NCBI RefSeq assembly: GCF_000757885.1 | Contig: NZ_JQCR01000002.1 | Span: forward strand, 2,604,001-2,668,000 | From: Paenibacillus wynnii | Lineage (GTDB): Bacteria > Bacillota > Bacilli > Paenibacillales > Paenibacillaceae | Length of the DNA stretch: 64,000 nt | Direction: 5' to 3' | In this document: in pieces, positions 1 to 9,292 of the stretch | How the letters are laid out: every line of letters starts with the position of its first letter | How positions within the stretch are numbered: position 1 is the first letter of the stretch | Program-made: the position numbers and the translations under genes | Notes under the pieces: generated by a model | The model's database searches: none | What the model saw: the letters and a program-made list of their open reading frames with translations, nothing else | What the model was told of the DNA's origin: nothing

Positions 1-209
1 ACGCCCTAATCGAGGGATTTCCTCCCTCTAATTCTGCACCCGGCACCCGTTTGGGCAATTAGCGGGCATTTTCCCTGCTAATTTGCCGAAGGCCTGGTTC
101 GTAAGGGTAGCGTCAAGAAGTTTGGGTATGAGGTAGAAGTATCTCCTCGGGTATCCCCGACAAATGCGACAAATCGTTTACCTACATTACATGGATTTCA
201 ACATATAGT

Positions 210-386
210 TGCACAACGTACATTTATTGTTCTCCCTTATCACACTTTAGGGTGTTTAATTGCACTTTATACACTTATTGTTGGGTATTCCGGGGTTTAA
301 TCGGCATAATCGGGTTTATAGTTGTACAAAGTACATCTATCCACACATCCGAGCGCCAAAAGCTAGAAATAGGTGTATAAAATACA
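210..386. repeat. Four spaced 13-bp dyads in the first intergenic region
   Basis: This otherwise gene-free stretch (1-547) carries four copies of a 13-bp dyad of the form TGYA-N5-TRCA at 210-222, 261-273, 323-335 and 374-386, spaced 51, 62 and 51 bp. The copies read TGCACAACGTACA, TGCACTTTATACA, TGTACAAAGTACA and TGTATAAAATACA. The same dyad is the centre of the two 52-bp arrays at 26922-27417 and 39620-40120, so this looks like a decayed third member. A short open frame across it (275-508, minus) has no recognisable features and is not called. Bases 1-110 hold two further short inverted repeats and no gene. Confidence 0.6.
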
Positions 387-504
387 TCTATTTCACTGAC
401 TACCTCCGAGTTTTCGGTAGGGTCAAGTTTGTGTAAGAGAGTAGAAATTTCTCGTAGCCTATTATCTTTAGGCACTACGATATCGTAATGGCCAATAAAA
501 CAGA

Positions 505-537
505 ACACCCTTCCTCGAAAAAATCGAGGAAGGGTGT
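505..537 (-). terminator. Terminator of the sugar ABC operon
   Basis: A perfect 14-bp stem (505-518 with 524-537) around a 5-nt loop lies just downstream of the binding-protein stop codon on the minus strand. The following sequence is T-rich but interrupted. It probably ends the minus-strand uptake operon. Confidence 0.75.
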
Positions 538-547
538 CTTTAATTGA

Positions 548-2287
548 TTATTCGCTCCACAATTTCACACGATCTTGCACATATTGGGTATATCCTTTTT
601 CCATTTTTTCTACGCCCGCTTTTTCCAGATCGGCCATATAAGCATCCCAGATCTTATCGAAATCAGCCGGTTTAGCCAGAATTGCCTCAGGAATACGTTT
701 CCAGGTAATATCCTTCATTTTGTTACCCAGAATGGAGACTTCATCTTCACCAGGAATGGAGATATTCCATGCAGCGCCATAAGCTTTTTCTTTAAATTCT
801 TCTTCTTTCGGGAAGAGATCCTTCCAGATTGTAGCGTTGTATGCTGCAAGTGTTTCTTTTTCAGCATCGCTGTAACCCACTACAAGCTGTTCAGGGAAGT
901 TCTTAGTATAGTAATTGCCTGTTGCATCTTTAGCGCCATCACCATAATGCACCATCATATTCCAGTAGAAGCCAACACCTGATTCTTTCGTAAAGGCAGT
1001 ATTATCGGTATTGATACGTTCTTGCACATCTTCCGGGACAACACGTTTGCCATCAACAACGTTGTAATGTTTACCTTCAACGCCCCAGTTACTCAGAATT
1101 TGACCTTCATCCGAAGCGAGGAAATCAAGGAATTTGATCGTACGAACCGGATCTGGATTGGTACTGGAGATCGCGATTCCGTAACCGCCCATGAAGCCGG
1201 TTGGCCAGAAGCTTGCTTCCTTAATATCTTTGGACATGGTAACAGGGTAGTGACCATAAGTTTGATCAAATTTACCTGCAGTTTTCAGAACCTGTTGACC
1301 GTCATTATAATCCCAATCCTGATCAATAAGTCCGAGTACTCGGCCTGTAGCTACTTTTGCTTTGTATTGATCATATTTTTGCACAAAGCTTTCTTTATCG
1401 AGCAAACCGATATCGTTCATATGATTCAACCAACGGAAGTATTCTTTCTCCTCAGGACGACGGAAGTGGTACGTAGCTTCATGAGTTTCTTGATTAATGA
1501 AATATTCTCCATCATCAGATCCGCCTGTTGTTGCAACTGCCGGGTTCGTTACAGAGATATACATGTGCCAGTCATCTGCGTTCAAGGAAACGCCGATATT
1601 TTTATTTCCGTTTTCATCGGTAGGATGTTTTTCCAAATAGGCTTTGATTACCTTCTCATAGTCTTGCACAGTGCGGATTTCTGGGTAACCAGCTTCTTTA
1701 ACCACACGGTGTTGTAATTCGAAGCCTCCGCCTGCAACGAACTTTTGCTCATCTACAGCTGCCCAAGTAGGGATAGCGTAGATGGACGGATCTTCATTGG
1801 TATATTTGGCACGTGCCAGATTTTCACCAAGCACTTTTTTAATGTTGGGAGCATGCTTATCAATTAAATCTGTAAGATCAATTACTGCACCGGCATCCAC
1901 CAGTTTACCAATATCGCCCTTTGCAGAGATCATATCGGGATACTCGCCGCTCGCTGCAATCAAGGCAACCTTTTGTGCCGGATCGCCGACAGCAAATTCA
2001 GCATTGAGTGTTATGCCGGTCTTCTCAGTAATGACTTTACTGACATCATCCTTCATATTATTCCAGTTCGGATTAGGGTCCTCAGCGAAGAAGGAAAGCG
2101 TAAGGGGAGACAAGTCTTCTGCCTCAGTGGTTGCTTCCGGTGCATTCGTGGCCGTATTCTTGCTGTCGTTGGCCTTGCCTTCATTATTCTTCGCATTGTT
2201 GGAGCCGCCGCCACAACCTGCCAGCAAGCTTAGAACCAGAGTCAACACAAGAAGAACGACGTACGATTTGGACTTCTTTCTCATCAT
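548..2287 (-). CDS. Extracellular sugar-binding lipoprotein of an ABC transporter
   Basis: A 579-residue family 1 solute-binding protein. The N-terminus is a lipoprotein signal peptide with lipobox LLAGC at about residues 21-25, followed by a Gly/Asn/Thr-rich linker, so the mature protein should be lipid-anchored outside the membrane. Length and layout fit the large LplA/YtcQ-type binding proteins that serve oligosaccharide importers in Paenibacillus. It is the last gene of the unit, downstream of two permeases, and is followed by a hairpin terminator. GGGAGGG sits 9 nt before the first of two adjacent ATGs. No ATPase is encoded here, so a shared MsmX-type ATPase is inferred. The substrate cannot be read from sequence. 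Confidence 0.9.
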   Translation of the reverse strand: MMRKKSKSYVVLLVLTLVLSLLAGCGGGSNNAKNNEGKANDSKNTATNAPEATTEAEDLSPLTLSFFAEDPNPNWNNMKDDVSKVITEKTGITLNAEFAVGDPAQKVALIAASGEYPDMISAKGDIGKLVDAGAVIDLTDLIDKHAPNIKKVLGENLARAKYTNEDPSIYAIPTWAAVDEQKFVAGGGFELQHRVVKEAGYPEIRTVQDYEKVIKAYLEKHPTDENGNKNIGVSLNADDWHMYISVTNPAVATTGGSDDGEYFINQETHEATYHFRRPEEKEYFRWLNHMNDIGLLDKESFVQKYDQYKAKVATGRVLGLIDQDWDYNDGQQVLKTAGKFDQTYGHYPVTMSKDIKEASFWPTGFMGGYGIAISSTNPDPVRTIKFLDFLASDEGQILSNWGVEGKHYNVVDGKRVVPEDVQERINTDNTAFTKESGVGFYWNMMVHYGDGAKDATGNYYTKNFPEQLVVGYSDAEKETLAAYNATIWKDLFPKEEEFKEKAYGAAWNISIPGEDEVSILGNKMKDITWKRIPEAILAKPADFDKIWDAYMADLEKAGVEKMEKGYTQYVQDRVKLWSE

Positions 2288-2361
2288 TATTATAAACCCT
2301 CCCTTTATTTAACAAGCATATATTGTACAAACAGGAAACCCTGCAGATACCGGATACTGAA

Positions 2362-3264
2362 TTAGCTCTTTACTGCTCCAAGTGTCATGCCTTTGATGAA
2401 GTAACGTTGCAGGAATGGATACACCACCAGGATAGGAACGGTTACGACGATCGTAATGGCCATTTTTACGGACTCTGGAGAAATTTGCGCCATCACTTGG
2501 GTCATATTCCGCCCACGGAAGTTGTCTGCATTAGTGGTTGTACTTTGGATGACCTTCATCAATTCGAATTGCAAGGTGGTTAGATAATCCTTAGAGCCGT
2601 TGAACAAGTAGGTGTCAAACCATGCGTTCCATTGTCCAACCGCCAAGAAAAGGGCAATCGTAGCCAAAGCCGGCTTCGTAAGAGGCAGGATCACCCGCCA
2701 ATAAATTGTGAAGTCATTCGCACCGTCCAGTTTGGCTGATTCCTGTAGAGCGTAAGGAAGGCCATCAATGAAGGAACGGATAATAAATACATTGAAGGCA
2801 CTAACTAGACTGGGGAGAACATATACCCCGAAGGTTCCGATCATATCCAGGTTTTTGATCAAGATATAGAAGGGAATCAGGCCTCCTGAGACGTACATCG
2901 TAAGTGCAAGGAAGGTGGATACAAATTTTCTGGCCTGAAAGTCAACCCGGCTTAAGGTAAATGCGAGCATGGAAGCACTTAGCAGTCCGAGTAGCGTACC
3001 AATGATCGTACGTAGAACAGAGATTTTAAGTCCTGTCATCAAGCCGGAATAGGCGAAGATAGTTTCGTAGTTTTTAAGGGTAAAGACACGGGGGAAGATA
3101 GTAATTCCGCCCTTTACACTGTCCGTGGAATCATTAAATGAGATCGCAAGCACATTCAGAAAGGGATACAGAGTCGCAATAGTCACTACGGTAATGGCGA
3201 AATAGACAACAATATCAAAAACGTGGTCCGACCAAGGTGTGTCGGAAAACTTTTTAGTAAACAT
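2362..3264 (-). CDS. Carbohydrate ABC transporter permease (YtcP/LplC-like)
   Basis: A 300-residue integral membrane protein with about six transmembrane segments and a cytoplasmic EAA-type loop (ALQESAKLDGANDFTIYWRV, about residues 175-195), where the ATPase docks. It has the C-terminal MTLGAVKS typical of this subfamily. It is the second permease of the importer, between its partner (12 bp upstream) and the binding protein. The start ATG has AAGGAG 8 nt upstream. Confidence 0.93.
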   Translation of the reverse strand: MFTKKFSDTPWSDHVFDIVVYFAITVVTIATLYPFLNVLAISFNDSTDSVKGGITIFPRVFTLKNYETIFAYSGLMTGLKISVLRTIIGTLLGLLSASMLAFTLSRVDFQARKFVSTFLALTMYVSGGLIPFYILIKNLDMIGTFGVYVLPSLVSAFNVFIIRSFIDGLPYALQESAKLDGANDFTIYWRVILPLTKPALATIALFLAVGQWNAWFDTYLFNGSKDYLTTLQFELMKVIQSTTTNADNFRGRNMTQVMAQISPESVKMAITIVVTVPILVVYPFLQRYFIKGMTLGAVKS

Positions 3265-3275
3265 AGAGACACTCC

Positions 3276-4232
3276 TTATATGATACTTTCTTTAGTTATT
3301 TTCTTGAAAATACCATTGGCAACGAACAGTAGAATAACACTGACCACAGAATTGAAGATATTGATGGCAGTACCATAGGAGAACCGTCCCATACCTAATC
3401 CATAATTAAGTGCATATAGATCCAAAGTTTGAGAATAGTCACGCACCAGGTTATTGCCTAACAAGAATTGTTTCTCGAAGCCTATACTAATCAAATGCCC
3501 TATAGATATTATTAATAGAATGACTATCGTGGTTCGTATGCCCGGCAGTGTAATATTACGCACCTGCTGCAAGCGACTTGCACCGTCTACTTTAGCGGCC
3601 TCATACAGCTCAGGCCCAATTCCTGATATAGCAGCTAAGTAAATGATGGTATTCCATCCGGTTTCCTTCCAGACATCTGAGGCCGTTACAATTCCCCAGA
3701 ATAAATGCCCCTTTGCCATGAATTGTATAGGCTCGCTAATGAGATGAAGACCCATTAACAAATCATTGACGGCACCATTATCCGTAGACAACATCTTAGT
3801 GATAATACCGGCTGCAACCACCCATGATACAAAGTGAGGCAGGTAAGATACAGTCTGCACAAAACGTTTCAGGAACTGCAGTCTGACCTCATTCAGAAGA
3901 ATAGCGAATACAATAGGGACAACAAATCCGGCTAGCAGACCCATTAAGCTCATGCCTAACGTATTGCGAAGGGCATTGTAAAATTGATCATCATGGAAAA
4001 GTTCTTTGAAGTATTTCAAGCCTACCCACTTTTGGTCCAAAAACGATTTACCCGGCTGGAATTTCTGGAAAGCCATGGTCCAACCCCACAAAGGCAAATA
4101 ACTAAAAACAAAGGCCCAGGCTACGAATGGAAGTGCCATCATATAGAGGTACTTCTGCTGCGTGAAGATCGTCCAAAATTGGGCTTTCTTTACTTTAGGT
4201 TCAAGCTGAACCTTATTAGTAATCGCTTTCAT
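3276..4232 (-). CDS. Carbohydrate ABC transporter permease (LplB/YteP-like)
   Basis: A 318-residue inner-membrane permease. Several transmembrane helices are visible, with the conserved ELYEAAKVDGASRLQQVRNI coupling loop near residues 215-235 and a C-terminal KKITKESII. The start was placed at 4232 because AGGAGG lies 9 nt upstream; an in-frame ATG ten codons earlier has no such site. It is the first gene of the transport unit, 160 bp downstream of the response regulator, with a cre-like site in between. It should form a heterodimer with the next permease. Confidence 0.93.
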   Translation of the reverse strand: MKAITNKVQLEPKVKKAQFWTIFTQQKYLYMMALPFVAWAFVFSYLPLWGWTMAFQKFQPGKSFLDQKWVGLKYFKELFHDDQFYNALRNTLGMSLMGLLAGFVVPIVFAILLNEVRLQFLKRFVQTVSYLPHFVSWVVAAGIITKMLSTDNGAVNDLLMGLHLISEPIQFMAKGHLFWGIVTASDVWKETGWNTIIYLAAISGIGPELYEAAKVDGASRLQQVRNITLPGIRTTIVILLIISIGHLISIGFEKQFLLGNNLVRDYSQTLDLYALNYGLGMGRFSYGTAINIFNSVVSVILLFVANGIFKKITKESII

Positions 4233-4329
4233 TACTTCTCGCCTCCTATATAAAACAATCATAAAATAAAAAGGTTGGTGATAACACCCGAGGATTTTCT
4301 ATAAAAAACAGGGTAAAATACGCCATTTA

Positions 4330-4343
4330 CGTAAGCGCTTTCA
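4330..4343. promoter_or_regulatory. cre-like catabolite-repression site before the ABC genes
   Basis: CGTAAGCGCTTTCA (minus strand TGAAAGCGCTTACG) matches the core of the Bacillus CcpA operator, with end-position mismatches. It lies in the gap between the regulator and the first permease gene. CcpA control of sugar uptake is well known in Bacillota; binding here is inferred. Confidence 0.6.
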
Positions 4344-4393
4344 GAAACAAACTAAAAAAATGCACCATTTTAAAGGTGCACTTTTTCAAAAGC

Positions 4394-5950
4394 CTATTTA
4401 TTTTTTCGATACACCGAGGGAGATATTCCTTCGTACTTTTTAAACTTCTCGCGGAAATAATCTACGTCACAAAAACCTACTTCCTTAGCAGCTTGGTGGA
4501 TCTTAACCCCCATATCAAGCTTTTCCTTCGCTTTGTTCATCCGCACTTTATCCAAATAGGTATTGAAGGAATCCCCTGTAATGTTTTTGAACAGCTTTCC
4601 TAAATAAGCGCTGTTGTAATTGAACACGTCCGCCAAGACCTCGAGCTTTAGATTCTCAAAATAGTTTCTGTGTATCAAGTCGGTCATTTTCTGAATCAGC
4701 TGTTCCATGTCATCATGGATAAGATCTCTTGCATAATAATGTAGGATCTGAGTTACATATCTCTGTAATACGGGAAGGGAAGTATGCTCATAGAATCGCT
4801 GCATCTGCTCCCCCAGAATGGACTGGTTCATCTCGATCTTCGGATATTGATTAGACAACTTTGTTAATACATAAGCAACGATCCTTGAAAAACGTGTACG
4901 GATCGCCATTTCAGAGAATTCAGCGGAGACCATAATTTGCCCTGTTTCGTGAATAAGCGAATCCATCAAATCCAGATTTCCAATATCTATGGCCAGATAA
5001 ATTCGATCTGAGATTGAATCTAAGGCGTTCTCCACTTCACTGTGTAATGTTTTAGGGACCATACCTTTTAGGTTTTTGGATTCCGAGCTGATGATTTGTG
5101 ACTCATCATAGAAGAAATGATCCTTGATTCTCATCAGGGCGGTAGTATAGGAAGTAGAGAGTTTATTGAAACTATCTACCCGATCACCTACAGCTATAAT
5201 GAATTGGAGTCCATGCACTTGAACAGCTTCCGCTACATTTTGATACAGTGTTTTCCGGGATAACTCCATCTGATACGTTGGTTTGATTAATACTCCTATA
5301 TATGAATCTATTGAAAAGATAAACCCGCTGTTTGTTTCTTCTAATTGTTTGCCGAGTCGTTCTTTAATGCCTGCAGTGTGTCCATTATCTATGAGCTCAG
5401 GAGGGGTTAGCCGAATCAATACAACTTCATAAGACTTCCAGTGCAGACCGGCTTCTATAACCTCCTGCTCCAAGTCAGACTGATCCTGCTGATTCATGTC
5501 CAATAGTACGGAATGGATTAACCGCTCCTTGCTCCATTCCAGAACTTCGGCATTTTTTTGACGGGAGCTTATTCTTTCCTCCAGATCTTCAAACAGCTTA
5601 ACCAGATACCCCTGCAGTTCATCCTCGTCAACAGGCTTTAATAAATAGCCGTCCGTACCCAAGGTCAGCGCTCGTTTGGCATAACTGAAGTCGGCATATC
5701 CGCTTAAAATAATAATGTGAATGTCCGAACCCTCAGCACGCAGCTCTTCAATCAATTCCAGACCGTTTTTACCGGGCATCCGGATATCAATGATCATTAA
5801 GTCAGGAGAGTATTGTTCATATTTCTGCTTGGCTTCAATAGCATTCGCTGCTGTATCGACAACCTGAAAACCATATAAGCTCCAATCAATCAAGGTCGCA
5901 AGTCCCTGACGGATAGCCAACTCATCATCAACAATAAGTACACTATACAA
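4394..5950 (-). CDS. Response regulator, receiver plus AraC-type DNA-binding domain (YesN-like)
   Basis: A 518-residue regulator. The N-terminal receiver has the acidic pair D8-D9, phospho-acceptor D55 in the IIDIRMPGKNG block and the conserved K in LLKPVDEDEL. A middle region of about 280 residues is followed by a C-terminal AraC-type double helix-turn-helix (about residues 410-515, ending GISPSVYRKNK). A TTG start at 5950 is preferred: AGGAG lies 8 nt upstream, and MYSVLIVDDE is the usual beginning of this family. The upstream in-frame GTG would abut the ribosome site. It overlaps the end of the kinase gene by 8 nt. It should activate the adjacent sugar transporter when phosphorylated by that kinase. 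Confidence 0.92.
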   Translation of the reverse strand: MYSVLIVDDELAIRQGLATLIDWSLYGFQVVDTAANAIEAKQKYEQYSPDLMIIDIRMPGKNGLELIEELRAEGSDIHIIILSGYADFSYAKRALTLGTDGYLLKPVDEDELQGYLVKLFEDLEERISSRQKNAEVLEWSKERLIHSVLLDMNQQDQSDLEQEVIEAGLHWKSYEVVLIRLTPPELIDNGHTAGIKERLGKQLEETNSGFIFSIDSYIGVLIKPTYQMELSRKTLYQNVAEAVQVHGLQFIIAVGDRVDSFNKLSTSYTTALMRIKDHFFYDESQIISSESKNLKGMVPKTLHSEVENALDSISDRIYLAIDIGNLDLMDSLIHETGQIMVSAEFSEMAIRTRFSRIVAYVLTKLSNQYPKIEMNQSILGEQMQRFYEHTSLPVLQRYVTQILHYYARDLIHDDMEQLIQKMTDLIHRNYFENLKLEVLADVFNYNSAYLGKLFKNITGDSFNTYLDKVRMNKAKEKLDMGVKIHQAAKEVGFCDVDYFREKFKKYEGISPSVYRKNK

Positions 5951-7733
5951 ATGACTCACTCCTTAAGGGAATCACAAAGCTTATTTGCGTTCCAAATCCG
6001 ATTTTACTTACGATGGTAAGTCCAGAGTCCGGACCATAAGTTAACTGAAGCCTAGAATGGATATTTTTGAGTCCGATATGCTGATTCCCTTCATCATTCC
6101 TATTCTCAAGCATCCTGTATAACTCAACAATACTGTCTTCAGACATACCCTCTCCATTATCAGTGACCTGTATCTTCACCTGATCTTCCTCGACTTGAAC
6201 ATCTACCCGAATAATCCCCCCGGGAATCCGGTTCTCCAGACCATGAATGACGGAGTTTTCGACAAGAGGCTGAATAATTAAAGGAGGGATCATCACAAAA
6301 TTAGCTTTTGGATCTATATTAAGCTCATAAGTTAGTCGGTCATCATAACGGAACTTTTGAATGAATAGGTAGCAGCGCACCGTCTCCAATTCACTTTGCA
6401 GCTCGATCTTCCCATTGCCAACTTCTAGGTTCTTGCGCATCAACTTCCCTAGTAAACGTACAACCTGGGCAATCTCGGACTGCCCTCTTAAGTGGGCCCT
6501 CATACGTATAGACTCTAGAGCATTGAACAGAAAATGCGGATTGATCTGGCTCGCCATCATCTTGAACTTAATTTCATTCTGTCTTAGCTCAAGCTCACTT
6601 TTCTGGTGATTGGATTCCTGAACTTCTGTCATTAAATCACTAATGTTCCGAACCATATGGTTAAACTGCCTGGCGAGCTGGCCGATCTCATCCCTACCGT
6701 CAATTCGAAGAGTCGCATCCAGGTTCCCAGAGGCTACCTTGGTGATGTGCTTGCTTAACCGAAGCATTCGTCCAGTCAGCAGCCGCGAGAAATGGTAGAT
6801 CAGCAGGACAGCCATAATAAGAGCCGAAATAATGACGGATACGGCAACCCTGATGATTGTATTGGCATCCTTAACGATACTATCCACGGAAAAAACGGAG
6901 ATGATTCTCAGGTTATTTAAGCTTGAACCGGGGTTCCAGTCATCAATCAGCATTTTAGATTTCTTGCCGTCTACCGTCACATCATAGGTACCCTGTTTAT
7001 TTGAAGTTGAAGCCTGCTCGAAATGGATGTCACGTAGTGTTTTACCCAGACGATCGTTACGATTGGAGGCAATGATGTTGTTATTTTCATCCACAATCAT
7101 AGTCTCGAACAGTTCCTGATTTAGAATCGAATTCAGCATCTCTGTATTAACGTTAATAACAAGAACACCGGTTGTTCTTTCATTAAGAAAATCAATTTTA
7201 CGAATCAGACTCAAATAATACTGTTGATTTCGGCTATCCTTGATATAATTCCAGGAAATTAATCCGTTATGGGCGAGCGCTGTTTTGAACCAGTTTTCTT
7301 CTTTTAATGCCTGATCGGGCTGAAGAAACTCCCAATTATCTAGCATCGTTGGATTGTCTATATACAAGCGGACACTAGATACTTCTTTGTATAATCGAAC
7401 ATATTCCCGAAAGTCCGGGTACCTCCAGTAGGCCTGAACCACATCATAGACAGACTCATAGGGTTGGTTCGCAGCTTCTTCTAGTCTTTTATCATTGGAT
7501 ATACGATAGGAGATATCATAGGGGACATTGAGCATTTCTCCCGTTCTTTTCTTTACCCGGTCTACGTTTGCCGAGATTTGTTCCAGTGCATTATTAAGCA
7601 CGACCTGCCGCAGCTCACTTGTCAAAAATACCCCGACGATTAATACCGGAACAAACACCACGCAACCAAAAGATAAAAAAAGCTTGGTGCTGAGCTTAAG
7701 ATCATTAATCATTTCTATTATCTTGGTATACAC
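5943..7733 (-). CDS. Sensor histidine kinase (YesM-like)
   Basis: A membrane sensor of 596 residues from the preferred start. It has an N-terminal transmembrane helix, an extracellular sensing region of about 250 residues, a second helix, a HAMP segment and a His-kinase-internal-region domain with phospho-acceptor histidine in QINPHFLFNALESIRM. An HATPase domain follows, with NSVIHGLENR and DNGEGM. A GTG start at 7733 is chosen: AAGGGTGG lies 7 nt upstream. The ATG at 7790 lacks a ribosome site and lies inside a cre site. It forms a two-component pair with the next gene and probably senses the sugar or its binding protein. Confidence 0.9.
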   Translation of the reverse strand: MYTKIIEMINDLKLSTKLFLSFGCVVFVPVLIVGVFLTSELRQVVLNNALEQISANVDRVKKRTGEMLNVPYDISYRISNDKRLEEAANQPYESVYDVVQAYWRYPDFREYVRLYKEVSSVRLYIDNPTMLDNWEFLQPDQALKEENWFKTALAHNGLISWNYIKDSRNQQYYLSLIRKIDFLNERTTGVLVINVNTEMLNSILNQELFETMIVDENNNIIASNRNDRLGKTLRDIHFEQASTSNKQGTYDVTVDGKKSKMLIDDWNPGSSLNNLRIISVFSVDSIVKDANTIIRVAVSVIISALIMAVLLIYHFSRLLTGRMLRLSKHITKVASGNLDATLRIDGRDEIGQLARQFNHMVRNISDLMTEVQESNHQKSELELRQNEIKFKMMASQINPHFLFNALESIRMRAHLRGQSEIAQVVRLLGKLMRKNLEVGNGKIELQSELETVRCYLFIQKFRYDDRLTYELNIDPKANFVMIPPLIIQPLVENSVIHGLENRIPGGIIRVDVQVEEDQVKIQVTDNGEGMSEDSIVELYRMLENRNDEGNQHIGLKNIHSRLQLTYGPDSGLTIVSKIGFGTQISFVIPLRSESFV

Positions 7734-7775
7734 GGTATGACCACCCTTAACGAATGGGATAGGGGAATTCATAAT

Positions 7776-7790
7776 TGATAGCGCTTTCAT
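7776..7790. promoter_or_regulatory. cre site upstream of the sensor kinase
   Basis: On the minus strand ATGAAAGCGCTATCA fits the full CcpA operator consensus WTGNAANCGNWNNCW. It lies about 45 nt before the chosen GTG start of the kinase, where CcpA would repress the whole two-component/transport unit in rich sugar. Site match is seen; regulation is inferred. Confidence 0.7.
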
Positions 7791-7866
7791 GTATTATATC
7801 TTAAAAAGAGCACTTATTAAATGATGACAATTATGCACTTATTGTCTTCATTTATGTTATTTCGAT

Positions 7867-7926
7867 AAATATATAAAAAAAAGAGCTGACGCTCAGGTCT
7901 GAAACAGACTCTGGTGTCAACTCTTA
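7867..7926 (-). terminator. Terminator after the 54-residue membrane peptide gene
   Basis: On the minus strand GAGTTGAC pairs with GTCAGCTC across an internal structured loop and is followed directly by a run of eight or more T. Confidence 0.8.
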
Positions 7927-7932
7927 ATGCTA

Positions 7933-8097
7933 TTAGTGTAGTATCGAATACATCCATTCTCCGATATCTTTCCCCGCCATATAAATCAGAAGTGTAAAGG
8001 AGGTAGCAGCTGCAATCATAATTATTAGTCCTATTAATGGCTTATCGTTTACTAATAAACTTAGATTGCTGAAGTATCTCCTTATATAATTATTCAT
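7933..8097 (-). CDS. Small single-pass membrane protein (54 residues)
   Basis: This short gene starts with ATG at 8097, with AAGGAG 8 nt upstream, and ends at TAA 7933. The product has a basic N-terminus (MNNYIRRYF), a hydrophobic helix (about residues 22-41, PLIGLIIMIAAATSFTLLIY) and a short polar tail. It follows the stalk-domain protein by 16 nt and precedes a strong terminator, so the two form one operon. I do not recognise the family. The good ribosome site, operon position and terminator support a real gene. Confidence 0.65.
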   Translation of the reverse strand: MNNYIRRYFSNLSLLVNDKPLIGLIIMIAAATSFTLLIYMAGKDIGEWMYSILH

Positions 8098-8113
8098 GTA
8101 AACACTCCTTGTA

Positions 8114-9292
8114 TTACAATTTATCGGTCTTGATCACAATATCTGCTTCAACTAGCCATTTACCTTCTTTTGTCTTTTTTAGGATAATGACCTCCACAGA
8201 GCGGTTATCCGGAAAATCAGGACCTTTTATTTTTTTTGCGGTTTGAATTGTATAGACTACGGCTTCATTCTCACTGTAGTTTATAATTTTGGAAGATTCC
8301 ATCGTAATTAACAAATCATAAGTACTGAAAGTGTTGTTAAAAGCTTTTTTGGTTTGCTCAAATAGAGGTGAAGTACTATCCAAGGTTGATAACATACCAT
8401 TCAAGTTTTCCTCATTTAAACTTTTAATTTGAGTTTGGAGAACAGCCAATATGGCATCTTCCTCAGCTTTCGGAACGGTGACCGTAGCTTTTAACATCTC
8501 ATCAGGAACAATATATTGTATGTCGTTAACTTTCAAGTTACTGATTTTCCAATCTTTTGATCCTTCCTGTTTGGTAAGTGTATACACACAATCTGTCTTT
8601 GAATCCAGACTGAAGGGACCGCTAATTTTATGAGTGGATTCAATCGTATGAATCGCTGCTTCATTCGGTTTCAAATCAACGATATCTAGTTGATCAATGG
8701 AATATGCCAGATCATACAACTCCATTTGACTTTTTAACACAGGCCCACCCTGTGCCATTGGAGAGTTAGGATCAATGAGACTCATTAATTCGTCGAGGCT
8801 CTCTTTATTGTAGTAGTCTACATATTTTTCGAAGAATGCGGCAATTTCCTTAGGATCACCAGCTGGTTGCTTGGATTCGATCACAACAGTGCTGTTTTTG
8901 GCATCCCATTTCACGCTGCTGCCTGTTGCTTCGCCCACAAAGCGCAGGGGAACATAAGTTACATTGTTAATCACCTTTGGAGCGGAAGTCAGCAACTTAA
9001 CGTTACCGTTTACAGTGGCTTGCTTACTTCCAACCTTAAGTTTGACAACAAGCCCTTCTTTTGTACCTGTAATGGAGCCTGTTTTTACATCCCACTCGAT
9101 TTTCAATCCCAGATTTTCAAAAATGGTCCGCAAGGGCAGAAGAATCGTTCCGTGATCATTAACAGGTGCTGAACTGCTGTTCAACTTCTTCTGATCTAAC
9201 TGTACCGAAATCGGTTTTTCAGCAGCAAATGCAGGCAGGCCGATCATGCTTGATAATAAGAGGGAGGCTAAAAGACTGGGAATTAATTTCAT
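8114..9292 (-). CDS. Secreted stalk-domain protein with two NTF2-like repeats
   Basis: A 392-residue exported protein. A signal peptide (about residues 1-23, ending PAFAAE) is followed by a copper-amine-oxidase-N-terminal-like stalk domain (about 30-140) with the hallmarks ILLPLRTIFENLGLKIEWD and TYVPLRFVGEATGSSVKWD. Two related segments of about 115 residues follow (about 148-265 and 275-392). Both start with an amphipathic helix, contain a YDL motif and end in a WK(I/V)-type strand, which suggests duplicated NTF2/SnoaL-like domains. A role outside the cell is likely; the ligand is unknown. AAAGGAG precedes the ATG. Confidence 0.85.
   Translation of the reverse strand: MKLIPSLLASLLLSSMIGLPAFAAEKPISVQLDQKKLNSSSAPVNDHGTILLPLRTIFENLGLKIEWDVKTGSITGTKEGLVVKLKVGSKQATVNGNVKLLTSAPKVINNVTYVPLRFVGEATGSSVKWDAKNSTVVIESKQPAGDPKEIAAFFEKYVDYYNKESLDELMSLIDPNSPMAQGGPVLKSQMELYDLAYSIDQLDIVDLKPNEAAIHTIESTHKISGPFSLDSKTDCVYTLTKQEGSKDWKISNLKVNDIQYIVPDEMLKATVTVPKAEEDAILAVLQTQIKSLNEENLNGMLSTLDSTSPLFEQTKKAFNNTFSTYDLLITMESSKIINYSENEAVVYTIQTAKKIKGPDFPDNRSVEVIILKKTKEGKWLVEADIVIKTDKL

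Noticed and set aside
275..508. 77-codon frame at the window start
   Set aside because: No ribosome site or recognisable features; it overlaps decayed dyad repeats.
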